Shown here piece after piece: positions 23,494 to 31,892 of a DNA stretch of 38,756 bases. This DNA comes from Streptococcus suis (GTDB taxonomy: Bacteria; Bacillota; Bacilli; Lactobacillales; Streptococcaceae): assembly GCF_016775005.1 (NCBI RefSeq), contig NZ_JAEUXI010000007.1, positions 87,860 to 126,615 on the forward strand. The letters run 5' to 3'. The position numbers were made by a program, and so were the translations under genes. How positions within the stretch are numbered: position 1 is the stretch's first letter; every line of letters begins with the position of its first letter. Below the pieces are notes generated by a model. That model saw only the letters and a program-made list of their open reading frames with translations, was not told the origin of the DNA and searched no databases.

Positions 23494-24753
23494 TTAGAGT
23501 TCTAATTTCTTGGCTACCGTATTACCTAGCACTCCACCCGCAACCAGAACAACTAAGAAAATCCATCCCGACAGAGAATAATTCGCAATCGGAGTAAAGA
23601 GAGCCCCTACATTACAGCCATTAGACAACCGCGTTCCAAATCCCATCAGCAATCCTCCTACTGCAAAGAAGAAAGCCTGTTTTGGAGTAATTTTCAACTC
23701 TGATTTGGCTACTTTGGTAAAGGTACCTGAGGTCAACAAGAAGAAAATTGTCCCTAACATGATTCCAAAGTTTTGTGTGCTAATTGGATGTTCAAAGAAT
23801 GGTGTTGAAAATGCCCCCTCTGGCATCAGGGTAAACTCCGCCAAACTACTTGCATCTATACCAAACAGCATCAAGAATTGACCAAACCATAAACCGTAGG
23901 GAGTACTTGCACCCCAACCTGCTTTTGTCACTCCCATTAAGAGAGTGAAGAGAATGGCAAGAATAACCGCAGCTTTACGCAAAGACCATGCCTTTACAAA
24001 CAAGCGATCATACCAGCCTGCCTCATCCGCTGGATTTTCCAAAGACTCTGCCACTTCCATATCTTGAATTTTCTCGCCAAAGTGACCAGTATAGGTGCCG
24101 GCTTGCTTGCGTTTATTTTCATAACGATAAGAAAGCCAAATGACAATTCCACAGAGGAGGCCGGTACACATCAATGCTCCCAGATATCCACCCAGGCCAT
24201 CAAATTTGAACATATCTGGTAGATAGACCCCTCCATATAGTTTAGAACCCACTTCACTTGTAAACCAAGATTGTGTAATCCAACTAGCTGAATTCTGAAC
24301 AGGAAATCCAATAAATACGCCAAAGCAGAAAAAGACCAATGTAATCAATCCACGAGGCAAGGCTGTCACCAAATCAGTCAATACGCCTGAAGCACAACAA
24401 GAGGAGAAGGTCATCCCAAATCCAAACAAGATTCCTCCTAAAAGAAGACCAAGGTTGATGGGATTCACCCACAAATCGTAAGATGCCGCATCTGCATTAA
24501 ATAGAAAAGCGGTACTCAATAAAGTTGTAATAAAGAACATCATCATCATAGTCCGCATCAAGCGTGTTGAACCCGTTCGATAGGCACGATTGACACTACC
24601 TGCAAATCCTGTATACCCTCGACTGAGCGTGTAACCTAAAGCTACCCCCATCACCAGCCGAAAGAACAGCATCTCCGATGACAATAATTTTGGACCCAAA
24701 ATCAGAATAGCCGCTCCTAATAGAAAACCGCTATAACGTTCTACATGTTTCAT
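23494..24753 (-). CDS. YeeE/YedE-family sulfur-compound transporter
   Basis: This 419-residue polytopic membrane protein carries the paired cysteine motifs of the family: FGMTFSSCCASGVLTDLV in the N-terminal half and FGTRLSNGCNVGALFTPI in the C-terminal half. In the thiosulfate transporter TsuA, such cysteines relay the substrate through the membrane. A charged loop separates the two halves. The ATG overlaps the APC permease stop by 4 bp. With CoA-disulfide reductase-rhodanese in the same operon, import of thiosulfate or another sulfane-sulfur donor is likely. Members linked to selenium metabolism are the alternative, but no selenium genes are seen. Confidence 0.85.
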   Translation of the reverse strand: MKHVERYSGFLLGAAILILGPKLLSSEMLFFRLVMGVALGYTLSRGYTGFAGSVNRAYRTGSTRLMRTMMMMFFITTLLSTAFLFNADAASYDLWVNPINLGLLLGGILFGFGMTFSSCCASGVLTDLVTALPRGLITLVFFCFGVFIGFPVQNSASWITQSWFTSEVGSKLYGGVYLPDMFKFDGLGGYLGALMCTGLLCGIVIWLSYRYENKRKQAGTYTGHFGEKIQDMEVAESLENPADEAGWYDRLFVKAWSLRKAAVILAILFTLLMGVTKAGWGASTPYGLWFGQFLMLFGIDASSLAEFTLMPEGAFSTPFFEHPISTQNFGIMLGTIFFLLTSGTFTKVAKSELKITPKQAFFFAVGGLLMGFGTRLSNGCNVGALFTPIANYSLSGWIFLVVLVAGGVLGNTVAKKLEL

Positions 24754-26093
24754 AAAAACTCCTTTTTATTTTGTTTATTCTTTGCAAAATGAAAATAAAG
24801 AAATCCTAAACCGACCCAAATGCCCAAAATTCCGAATGAATAGAGAGACAACTGACTCGGTGAATTTGGGAAAACGAGCAACAGTACAAACACAATCCCC
24901 ACTAACATTCCCAGCAAACTTTGATACTTCATGATCCGTCTTTCTGTCAGCCGACTGCTCACATAACAAACATAAGCGTAGGTCACCGCCGCCATCAAAC
25001 TGGACAAATCAACGATATAAGAAATAACACTTCTCCCCAAGAACGGCATCAGAATACTCACAACCGTTACAAACCGTAAAGCATTTACTGGTATCTCATA
25101 TTGATTCTCCTCAGCAAAATAAGCAGGAAGTAATCTATGCGTCGCTAGAGAAGCTAATACTCGGCTACTTCCAACTAAAAAGCCGTTGATTCCACCAACT
25201 ACTGCGGCAAAAAGAGCAAGGCATAGACCAACAAAACCAACCCAGCCTGCATGTTCTGAAATGGCACTCCCCAAAGCCCAATCAAGTTGACTAGCCTGAG
25301 TTGGAGAATAGGCTAAGGCTGTTATCACATTCAACATATTGTAAATGAGCATCCCAATTATAGTTGCTAGAATCGTCATTCTTGTTGCGAAACGGAAAGG
25401 GAAACCAAGATCAGTCAAGACCTGCGGCACAATATCAAATCCAACAAAAAGAAAGGGAATAATGGCCAACACCTTCAAAATCGCAACGCCATCAATCTGA
25501 GACTGCTCTAAATAACTAGCCGTAAACTGAACACGATTTCCAGAAACGAGCATATAGATACAACTCACCACTACAATGACTACCAGACTTATGATCAATA
25601 TCTTTTGCAAACGCATGGAGAGAGAGACTCCCTGCAGATTGACCCAATAAAATACCAGGATTACTACTGTTGAAATCAGTACATCCGTGATATAGACTGG
25701 ATAGGAGGCCGCAGTATAAAGATACCCAAAAGAAATGCCTCCGAAAAGTTGTTTCAAAACCAGTACCACCGCAGTAGCATTCAAGGGAATCAAGGTGAGA
25801 TAGCAAAATGTCAAGGCCCAGCCTACTAGAAAACCATGACCTCTTCCTAAATGTACGAATACATAGGAAAACTCCCCACCACGTTCATGATGGTGTTCAA
25901 TCATGACATGGTAGCCCATCTGAATAAAATAAATCAGTACAGCTCCAAGCAAAAATGCAACTGCCGTGTTAAGAACTCCTGCTTCAGGCAGAAATTTATT
26001 CCCCGGCAGATAGAAGGCACCCCAGCCAATAACCGACCCAATTACTAAGGAAATAACATCTAATTTTGATAAGGTCTGTCTGCCACTAGTCAA
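24750..26093 (-). CDS. APC-superfamily amino-acid permease
   Basis: This 447-residue protein has about 12 membrane segments. The first-helix motif is VIGSVIGWGAFYLPG, and GGEFSYVFVHLGRGHGFLVGW is typical of the amino acid-polyamine-organocation superfamily. Its start overlaps the reductase gene by 8 bp and its end overlaps the yeeE-like gene by 4 bp, so the three are translationally coupled. By context it may carry a sulfur-containing amino acid or thiol; the sequence does not show the substrate. Confidence 0.85.
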   Translation of the reverse strand: MTSGRQTLSKLDVISLVIGSVIGWGAFYLPGNKFLPEAGVLNTAVAFLLGAVLIYFIQMGYHVMIEHHHERGGEFSYVFVHLGRGHGFLVGWALTFCYLTLIPLNATAVVLVLKQLFGGISFGYLYTAASYPVYITDVLISTVVILVFYWVNLQGVSLSMRLQKILIISLVVIVVVSCIYMLVSGNRVQFTASYLEQSQIDGVAILKVLAIIPFLFVGFDIVPQVLTDLGFPFRFATRMTILATIIGMLIYNMLNVITALAYSPTQASQLDWALGSAISEHAGWVGFVGLCLALFAAVVGGINGFLVGSSRVLASLATHRLLPAYFAEENQYEIPVNALRFVTVVSILMPFLGRSVISYIVDLSSLMAAVTYAYVCYVSSRLTERRIMKYQSLLGMLVGIVFVLLLVFPNSPSQLSLYSFGILGIWVGLGFLYFHFAKNKQNKKEFL

Positions 26094-27783
26094 AGTTATA
26101 CCCCGTCACGATCGATCTTCTATCGGTCGTTTTATCCTTGAAATATTCGTAATAACTCAAGGCAAGGAAGGAACCTTGGATATTGATAATATTGTCAAAG
26201 CCGTACCCTTTCAAGGCGCGGATAGCATAATAGCTATTCCAAGAGGTCCGACAATGAATGTAAACCGTTCTATCTTTCGGAATCTCCCCTAAGCGTTGTC
26301 GAATTTCATCGAGCGGAATGTTTACTGCACCGATAATATGAGATTTGTCAAAGGCTTCCTTCCCACGAACATCAAGAATAAACGCACCTTCATCTACCAA
26401 CTGACGAACACTTGTTACGGGTACTTGCTGATAGTCCCCATTGAGATAGTTGAGGCCGACAATTCCAGCAAAGTTCACCACATCTTTTGCAGTTGAAAAA
26501 GCAGGAGCATAGCACAATTCCAAATCTTTCAAGTCTTCCAGGTAGCCCCCGAAACTAATCACGGTCGCAATGACATTGATGTTCTTAACAGGACTGCCCT
26601 TGCTGATCGCCTGGGCACCTACTATTTTTCCGGTCGGATACTGATAAAGTAATTTAAAGTGCATGGGTGCTGCATCTGGCATCAACCCAACACGGTCGTT
26701 TGGGATAACCAAGGCAACACGATAATCGATACCAGCCTTTTGGCAGTCTTTTTCATTTAGCCCTGTACTAGCCGCATTCAGACCAAAGACCCGGATGCAA
26801 GAAGAACCAATCACGCCTCGATTGCGATTTTGTTTGCCTGAAATCGCATCTGCCACGTTTCGAGCTTGTTTTTGGGCAGGACCAGCCAGGGGTAGTCTGG
26901 TTTTCTGACCTGTAATCTGATGCACAACTTCAATAGCATCACCCACAGCATAAACATCTGGTAAGTTTGTTTGGTAGCGGTAGTCTACTTCAATCGCCCC
27001 TGTCTCCCCTAATTTTATGCCTGACTTGACTGCAAAATCAACATCTGGGCTGACACCAATAGCTACTATAACTGCTTGAGCGGGCAATCGTTTACCACTC
27101 AGTAACACAACTTCCTTCTCTGTAATCTCGACAACACTATCCTCTAAGATTAGTTGCACACCATTGTCAAAGAGTTCCTTGTGCAGCATCTGAACCATAT
27201 CATCATCAAACGGAGTCATGATTTGAGAACTGGCTTCAACAAGGCTTACCTCTTTGCCAGAATGGCGCAAACATTCTGCTGCCTCGACACCAATAAATCC
27301 GCCACCAATCACAACGATTTGCTCTGCTTTTGAATGCTTTAAATGCTGATCAATGTTGCGAACATCTGACACATTCTTCAATGCGAAAACATGAGGAGCA
27401 TCGATACCTTTTATACTAGAGGGACGAATTGCCCTTGCCCCAGGTGACAAAATGAGAGCATCATACCAATCTTGAAACTCTTCGCCAGTCTCAAGATTTT
27501 TTACAGTAACCTTATGTTCATCTGCAAGAATCTCTATCACTTCATGACGAACTTTGGCATCCAGATTATAGGTTTTCTTAAAACTCTCAGTATCATAAAA
27601 AACTAAATCCTCTACATTTTCGACTTCTCCGCTGAAATAGTTTGGCAAGCAACAGTTAGAAAAGGAAATATCGTAACCCTTATCGTAAATCTGAATCTGG
27701 CTTCTTTCATCAATTCTACGAAGACGAGCTGCTACAGAGGCACCGCCTGCAACACCACCTACAACTATATATTTCTTAGTCAT
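26086..27783 (-). CDS. CoA-disulfide reductase with C-terminal rhodanese domain
   Basis: This is a 565-residue FAD/NAD(P)H-dependent disulfide oxidoreductase. It has a dinucleotide fold at the N-terminus (YIVVGGVAGGASVAARLRR), the active-site Cys44 in FSNCCLPNYF, a second fold (QIVVIGGGFIGVEAAECL), DVYAVGDAIEV, and a rhodanese domain with Cys511 in IHCRTSW. Such CoADR-RHD fusions reduce CoA disulfide, CoA persulfide or polysulfides. I placed the start at ATG 27783, because AAAGGAGG sits 5 nt upstream; a longer frame from GTG 27816 would begin at the -10 box and is rejected. It is the first gene of the sulfur operon. Confidence 0.92.
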   Translation of the reverse strand: MTKKYIVVGGVAGGASVAARLRRIDERSQIQIYDKGYDISFSNCCLPNYFSGEVENVEDLVFYDTESFKKTYNLDAKVRHEVIEILADEHKVTVKNLETGEEFQDWYDALILSPGARAIRPSSIKGIDAPHVFALKNVSDVRNIDQHLKHSKAEQIVVIGGGFIGVEAAECLRHSGKEVSLVEASSQIMTPFDDDMVQMLHKELFDNGVQLILEDSVVEITEKEVVLLSGKRLPAQAVIVAIGVSPDVDFAVKSGIKLGETGAIEVDYRYQTNLPDVYAVGDAIEVVHQITGQKTRLPLAGPAQKQARNVADAISGKQNRNRGVIGSSCIRVFGLNAASTGLNEKDCQKAGIDYRVALVIPNDRVGLMPDAAPMHFKLLYQYPTGKIVGAQAISKGSPVKNINVIATVISFGGYLEDLKDLELCYAPAFSTAKDVVNFAGIVGLNYLNGDYQQVPVTSVRQLVDEGAFILDVRGKEAFDKSHIIGAVNIPLDEIRQRLGEIPKDRTVYIHCRTSWNSYYAIRALKGYGFDNIINIQGSFLALSYYEYFKDKTTDRRSIVTGYNFD

Positions 27784-27816
27784 CACGACCTCCTTTGTGA
27801 TTTTTCTCTCAAGCAC

Positions 27817-27845
27817 ATTCTAACATTCAATTGATTGTTTGTCAA
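27817..27845 (-). promoter_or_regulatory. Promoter of the sulfur operon with an internal dyad
   Basis: TTGACA (27840-27845), a 17-bp spacer and TAGAAT (27817-27822). The spacer contains the imperfect palindrome CAxTCAATTGAxTG, a plausible ArsR-type operator for the regulator encoded downstream of the operon. Confidence 0.75.
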
Positions 27846-27852
27846 CGATTTC

Positions 27853-27882
27853 AAAATAAAAGAATGGACTTCTTTCCATTCT
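27853..27882 (-). terminator. Terminator after the GNAT pseudogene
   Basis: AGAATGGA pairs with TCCATTCT around 6 nt, followed by TTTATTTTG on the minus strand. Confidence 0.75.
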
Positions 27883-27898
27883 TCTAAAATTTACTCAC

Positions 27899-28606
27899 CT
27901 ACTGATCTAGTTGTCCAGGCAAGACCAGCTTCTCCTTATAAGGAAAGGTCTTATCAAATTCTTCCAAGACCAATTCATCCACCGTGTAGCCCAGCGAATC
28001 TGTAAACCACCAGTCTCGGCCATCCAAGGCTTCTGGTTGGAACAACTTGACCAAGAAATAATCAGCTTCTGGGTCCGCTTGATAGCGAATGCCGACCTCC
28101 TTCCTCTTAACAAAACCAAATCGACTGTAGTAATCAGGAAAGCCTGTAATGGCCACCAAAGCCGCTCCGCTATTTTCCGCCAAAGCCAGCGAATGCTCCA
28201 AAAGTGCCTGACCGTAACCGCGGCCTTGCTGGTCTGGCGAGATGCTAAAGGGACCAAAGGTCAGACTAGGCAGGCGAGTGCCGTCTACCGTGATCTCCGA
28301 CGCGACATAGAGGATATGCCCTACCAGCTGACCGTCGGCTTCCGCCACAAGATTGAGGTCTTTTATCACATGGTCTTGCCCGCGTAATTGATGCAGGACC
28401 AGATGCCCCGTCGCACTCAGATAATAGTCCTTCAGTTTACTTTTAGTACAAGGCAACGAGTTGCAGACAGTATTGGAGTACGGCAAAACGAGTTAACGAT
28501 GTAATAAAAGATAAACTGACGGACGAAAGACATTCCAAAGGCGTCACGTGTTTGCTCCTCCACCGCACGCTGATCCTTTTCTTCTCTTCTAAATAATAAG
28601 TGACAT
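27899..28606 (-). pseudogene. GNAT-family N-acetyltransferase disrupted by frameshift and repeat insertion
   Basis: From ATG 28606, with GGAG upstream, the reading is MSLII then TAG. One extra T explains this: the next frame continues RREEKDQRAVEEQTRDAF, a typical GNAT N-terminus. The frame is then interrupted by an 86-bp repeat at 28433-28518 and resumes in another frame with HLVLHQLRGQDHVIKDLNLV and the acetyl-CoA loop QQGRGYGQALLEHSL to the stop at 27899. A 195-codon ORF starting at TTG 28486 exists, but its first 20 or so residues come from the repeat and it lacks the beginning of the fold. Two independent lesions make this very likely a pseudogene, though a truncated protein could still be made. 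Confidence 0.85.
28433..28518. repeat. 86-bp MITE-like repeat, copy 1
   Basis: It has imperfect terminal inverted repeats (AGTTTACTTTTAGTAC at one end, GTAATAAAAGATAAACT at the other) and about 70 of 86 bases identical to 35498-35583; the ends are best conserved. It is inserted in the GNAT gene. It has no coding capacity and is not a repeat I can name (RUP and BOX differ). Confidence 0.8.
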
Positions 28607-28690
28607 TTTTTGCTCCATGTAAATCAAAAGTAGCCTAGGAAACGAAGGCGACGATAGAACTCTGTTACTGTCTTATTTCAAGGTAACAGG

Positions 28691-28717
28691 CTGAAAAACT
28701 CCACTGGAGTTTTTCAG
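28691..28717. terminator. Perfect 13-bp stem-loop after the TIM-barrel-like gene
   Basis: CTGAAAAACTCCA and TGGAGTTTTTCAG pair around one base, so the functional loop is larger. It lies 47 bp after the stop at 28764. The only T-run is inside the stem. It is a probable bidirectional terminator. The gap 28607-28763 holds nothing else. Confidence 0.6.
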
Positions 28718-28763
28718 TCATCAAGCCAAGTTGACAACGGATAATTTTGATTTTCGCAGAGGA

Positions 28764-29657
28764 CTATCTCCTCACCGACTGCCCCATTTTAAAATAGGTG
28801 TGCCGCTTGCCTCTGACCGCCAAGGACAGGGCCAAGATATTTTCAGGGTCGGGCATCCGACCGTAACCTCCGTCTCCAATATGGTGGATGTCTGAACCCA
28901 CCCGCTTGTTGCTGAGCCCAAACTCCCGTACCGTCTGGCTGTCCGCACTCTCCTGGCTGGTCCCAATGGTCGAAATAACCAGACCACCACGCGCCTTGAC
29001 CTGACTGACGATCGGTGCCACTATTTCCTCCCGCACACCCGGCACCGTTCCGACCGCAGGAATGAGGACACCGTCTGCCCCCAAGTCCACAAAGTCCAGC
29101 AGGGCTTGGCTGTCTACGACCGACTCTCCCAGACCTGCACCGTGCATTTTCCCCGCAAAGATGAGGCCCTCAAAGTGTTCTTTGGCAAGGCCAATAGCAG
29201 AGCGGATTGCAGCCATGGATACACCCGTAGCAGGATTGCCTGTCAGCATGATGAAGTCTACGCCAAGGGCTTGGGCCTGTCGCAAACTTTCTGGACTGAC
29301 CTGACGACCAGGTTTGAGAAAGACCTGCTGGTCTTGGACCTCTTGGCTAGCATCCACAGGCTCCAAGTTAATCCCGACCAATCGACCCGTCAACCGCTTG
29401 ATTTCCGCGATAGGATTGTCGCAGTCGTAAAAACCAACAATCTCCGGATGAAAGACATCCAATTCGTTGAGCACCAAGAGGTCACAACCAAAAGCAGCCA
29501 TCATCTCCGCATTGGTCACCCCGGCAATCAAGGGAGCCGCTGTGACCACCGTTTCTCCCATGATAATCCGACCTTCACTGGATAAAATGGACTGCTTGAG
29601 CTCCTCCTTGGTCGCTCCCAGCAAGTCACTCGCATAACAAGACAACAAGCGTTTCAT
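28764..29657 (-). CDS. Uncharacterised TIM-barrel-like protein under catabolite-type control
   Basis: This 297-residue protein starts at ATG 29657 (MKRLLSCYASDLLG), preceded by GGAGG; an in-frame ATG 12 bp upstream overlaps that ribosome binding site and is rejected. It shows alternating strand-helix motifs such as VGINLEPVD, VDFIMLTGNPATGVS, GLIFAGKMHGAGLGE, GADGVLIPAVGTVPG and SDIHHIGDGGYGRMPDP, which suggest a phosphosugar-type TIM barrel. It probably belongs to a streptococcal/enterococcal family of unknown function sometimes called PEP phosphonomutase-like. A cre-like site in its promoter region suggests carbon catabolite repression. Reaction unknown. Confidence 0.75.
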   Translation of the reverse strand: MKRLLSCYASDLLGATKEELKQSILSSEGRIIMGETVVTAAPLIAGVTNAEMMAAFGCDLLVLNELDVFHPEIVGFYDCDNPIAEIKRLTGRLVGINLEPVDASQEVQDQQVFLKPGRQVSPESLRQAQALGVDFIMLTGNPATGVSMAAIRSAIGLAKEHFEGLIFAGKMHGAGLGESVVDSQALLDFVDLGADGVLIPAVGTVPGVREEIVAPIVSQVKARGGLVISTIGTSQESADSQTVREFGLSNKRVGSDIHHIGDGGYGRMPDPENILALSLAVRGKRHTYFKMGQSVRR

Positions 29658-29690
29658 AAGAACCTCCATTTGATCTTGATTAGTATATTT

Positions 29691-29704
29691 TGTAAACGTT
29701 TTCT
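29691..29704 (-). promoter_or_regulatory. cre-like (CcpA) site upstream of the TIM-barrel-like gene
   Basis: On the minus strand AGAAAACGTTTACA matches the cre consensus TGWAANCGNTNWCA at 13 of 14 positions. It lies just upstream of a possible -10 TATACT (29680-29685), where CcpA would block transcription. Confidence 0.65.
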
Positions 29705-29710
29705 TTTATT

Positions 29711-29739
29711 TCTTAAAAGAAAAGAGATTATCTCTCTTC
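29711..29739 (-). terminator. Terminator of the rlmB-yacP-degV operon
   Basis: GAAGAGAGA pairs with TCTCTTTTC (one mismatch) around the TAA stop codon region, with a downstream CTTTT tail. The degV stop lies in the loop. Confidence 0.65.
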
Positions 29740-30588
29740 TTTATTGATAGATAGGATAGCTAACACCCCAGTTCCTGTATGGGTGGCAATGATCGGACCC
29801 AACTCAGTCAAAAGAACATCGCTGACACGGCTATCTTCCAACAAGGTTGCCTTAATCGCTTCAGCCGCCTCAATATCACCTGTATAGGCCACCATAACCG
29901 TAGAATGATCCAAATTATCCAAGGTCAGGTTCAACATTTCCTTGATTCCTTTTTTGCGACCACGGATTTTAGCAATCGCTTCTAACCTTCCTTCCGCATT
30001 GAGCGCAAGGAGGGGCTTGATATTGACCAGACCACCAATGAGAGCAGCTGCTTTAGATAAGCGACCACCACGCACCAGGTGGTTAAGGTCATCGACCAAG
30101 AGATAGGTCCGCAAGCGTGGCACCAATTCCTCAATCAGCGCCTTGGTTTCTGCCAAAGTCTTACCCGCAGCACGCGCTTGAGCCGCCTGCATGACCAAGT
30201 AGCCTTCCCCGATAGAAGCCGCCTTGGTATCGACAATCTCGATATGGGCTTGTGGATAGTTATCCAAGACCATATCACGTGCAATAGTCCCACTCTGATA
30301 GGTCCCTGAAAGAGCCGATGAAAAGGCTAGGTAGAGTACATCTTGACCTTCCTTGGCTGCCGCTTCAAAAACTTCTTCAAACTGACCAACATTGACCTGA
30401 CTGGTTGTCGGAAGGCCTCCAGTCGCCATTTTATCCAGCAGATCTGCTGAGGTCAAGCGGTTTTCCCCAACGGTTTCATAGGTCACACCATCTAGGTTAA
30501 TGGTCAAACCAAGCACGGTCACATCATTTTCTTGGACCCAGCTGGTTGGCAAATCCGATGTCGAATCGGTTACGATTGTAAATGTCAC
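29728..30588 (-). CDS. DegV-family fatty-acid-binding protein
   Basis: This 286-residue protein, from GTG 30588, begins VTFTIVTDSTSDLP and has the DegV hallmarks LPTTSQVNVGQF, AFSSALSGTYQS, DTKAASIGEG and the C-terminal THTGTGVLAI loop. Proteins of this family (FakB in staphylococci and streptococci) bind a fatty acid and present it to the kinase FakA. The GTG overlaps the YacP stop as GTGA and has GGAGG upstream, so I prefer it to the ATG 54 bp further out. It is the last gene of the rlmB operon. Which fatty acid is bound is not visible. Confidence 0.88.
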   Translation of the reverse strand: MTFTIVTDSTSDLPTSWVQENDVTVLGLTINLDGVTYETVGENRLTSADLLDKMATGGLPTTSQVNVGQFEEVFEAAAKEGQDVLYLAFSSALSGTYQSGTIARDMVLDNYPQAHIEIVDTKAASIGEGYLVMQAAQARAAGKTLAETKALIEELVPRLRTYLLVDDLNHLVRGGRLSKAAALIGGLVNIKPLLALNAEGRLEAIAKIRGRKKGIKEMLNLTLDNLDHSTVMVAYTGDIEAAEAIKATLLEDSRVSDVLLTELGPIIATHTGTGVLAILSINKEER

Positions 30589-31106
30589 TCTTTCATTTCC
30601 TCCATCATTTCTTTTAAGGCTTGAAAATTCCCATCTGACCAAGGATTGAGTCGTGGGGTATAAAGTTCGACCTGGTCCACAAACTTATCCAAGTCCTTTT
30701 TGATAACCCTGGCTCTCTCCTCTAACTCACACGCCGAAATCCGTAAGGCCCCTTGTGAAAAGACCACCCATTGTTCGTTGAGGTCGCTGGTTGCGACGGA
30801 AACCTGCTTGCGACGGTCACTATTGAGCTGGGCACTGAGTCGTTCGATGTAGCTATCTGCCGTCTCTTCCTCCTCTGTAAAAATGACCGATATCTTAAAT
30901 TCGTCATACTGTTGGCGAAGACCTGGCACATGGTGGGCATCAAAGACACAAATCACCTCGATTTGTTCAAAGGCTGCGTAGTGAGACAAGGTTCGAAGCA
31001 AGGTCGTTCTGGCCGCATCCAAGTCTCCCTTTTTAAAATCTTGCTTGGTGGCCTGCCAAAAGGCAATCATGTTGTAGCCATCTACAATGAGAACTTTTTC
31101 TTTCAT
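30585..31106 (-). CDS. YacP-like NYN-domain endoribonuclease (Rae1 family)
   Basis: This 173-residue PIN/NYN-fold protein has KVLIVDGYNMIAFW at the N-terminus, VICVFDAHHVPG, TEEEETADSYIERL and VATSDLNEQWVVFSQGA, supplying the conserved acidic residues. Bacillus Rae1/YacP is a ribosome-associated mRNA endonuclease. The ATG directly abuts the rlmB stop (TAAATG) and the gene's own stop overlaps degV. The rlmB-yacP neighbourhood is conserved in Firmicutes. Confidence 0.88.
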   Translation of the reverse strand: MKEKVLIVDGYNMIAFWQATKQDFKKGDLDAARTTLLRTLSHYAAFEQIEVICVFDAHHVPGLRQQYDEFKISVIFTEEEETADSYIERLSAQLNSDRRKQVSVATSDLNEQWVVFSQGALRISACELEERARVIKKDLDKFVDQVELYTPRLNPWSDGNFQALKEMMEEMKE

Positions 31107-31835
31107 TTAGATTTTCTTCCGAAATACTTCGTACATCAGCACGGCTGCTGCTACGCTGGCGTTGAGAGATTGGACATGGCCCTTCATAGGAATGGTAATC
31201 ATCTCATCCACCTGCTTTTTGATATTACTGGAAATCCCTTTACCTTCGTTGCCGATAATAAGGGCTAGCTTGCCAGCTGTATTCCACTTGTGGCTCGGGG
31301 TTCCGTTCATATCGGTACCAAATACCCAGAAACCTGCCTCCTTGAGCTTGTCGAGGGTTTGGCTGAGATTGGTCACTCGGGCGATTGGGACATGGGCCAC
31401 CGCACCTGTGGAGGTCTTAGCCACAACAGGCGTCACGCCAACTGCTCGGTGCTTGGGAATGATGATGCCTGCCACCTGAGTCGCATCTGCGGTCCGTAAA
31501 ATCGAGCCGAAGTTGTGGGGGTCTGTCAGACCGTCCAAGATGAGAATGAGGGGATTGTCTTCCTGCTCTGCCTTTTCCAAAATTGCCGACAGGTCCGCAT
31601 AGGCAAACTCGGAGACCCGCAGGACAAATCCTTGGTGGACGGCACCTTCTGTCATATCAGACAGGGTCTTTTTCGGCGTCCAGGAAATTGACACCTTCTT
31701 CTCTGCTGCCAGGGCCTTGATTTTTTCTACATTTTTTCCGCGCAAATCATCCTGAATGTAGAGTTTGTTGCCGGTGTTGGCCTCCAAACTCTCCACCACA
31801 GCATGTACGCCATATACGATATCATTTTGTTCCAT
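31107..31835 (-). CDS. rlmB: 23S rRNA (guanosine-2'-O-)-methyltransferase RlmB
   Basis: This 242-residue TrmH/SPOUT protein has an N-terminal substrate-binding domain (IVYGVHAVVESLEANTGN) and the SPOUT knot motifs LILDGLTDPHNFGSILRTADA, LALIIGNEGKGIS and SLNASVAAAVLMYE. RlmB methylates G2251 (E. coli numbering) in the 23S peptidyl-transferase loop. The ATG lies only 6 nt after an extended -10 box and has no Shine-Dalgarno sequence, so the mRNA may be leaderless. It is the first gene of rlmB-yacP-degV. Confidence 0.93.
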   Translation of the reverse strand: MEQNDIVYGVHAVVESLEANTGNKLYIQDDLRGKNVEKIKALAAEKKVSISWTPKKTLSDMTEGAVHQGFVLRVSEFAYADLSAILEKAEQEDNPLILILDGLTDPHNFGSILRTADATQVAGIIIPKHRAVGVTPVVAKTSTGAVAHVPIARVTNLSQTLDKLKEAGFWVFGTDMNGTPSHKWNTAGKLALIIGNEGKGISSNIKKQVDEMITIPMKGHVQSLNASVAAAVLMYEVFRKKI

Positions 31836-31841
31836 GGTTTT

Positions 31842-31850
31842 ATTATAGCA
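31842..31850 (-). promoter_or_regulatory. rlmB: Extended -10 promoter of rlmB, placing the start at the ATG
   Basis: TGCTATAAT on the minus strand ends 6 nt before ATG 31835. With a normal 6-8 nt discriminator, transcription would begin at the A of the start codon. Confidence 0.6.
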
Positions 31851-31862
31851 TATTTTAGAGAC

Positions 31863-31887
31863 AAAAAAGCCAAGGAAAACCTTGGCT
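31863..31887 (-). terminator. Terminator of the PASTA-protein gene
   Basis: AGCCAAGG pairs with CCTTGGCT around TTTT, followed by six T on the minus strand, immediately downstream of the stop at 31893. Confidence 0.85.
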
Positions 31888-31892
31888 AAAAC

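Noticed and set aside
27784..27816. Longer N-terminus for the CoA-disulfide reductase from GTG 27816
   Set aside because: That GTG directly abuts the -10 box, and AAAGGAGG is correctly placed for ATG 27783, where the dinucleotide fold begins.
28432..28486. TTG-started beginning of the 195-residue GNAT ORF
   Set aside because: Those codons are repeat sequence. The true N-terminus is found upstream in other frames.
30589..30642. 18-residue N-terminal extension of the DegV protein from ATG 30642
   Set aside because: It overlaps the end of the YacP gene and precedes the conserved FTIVTDSTSD start; GTG 30588 overlaps the stop in the usual coupled way.
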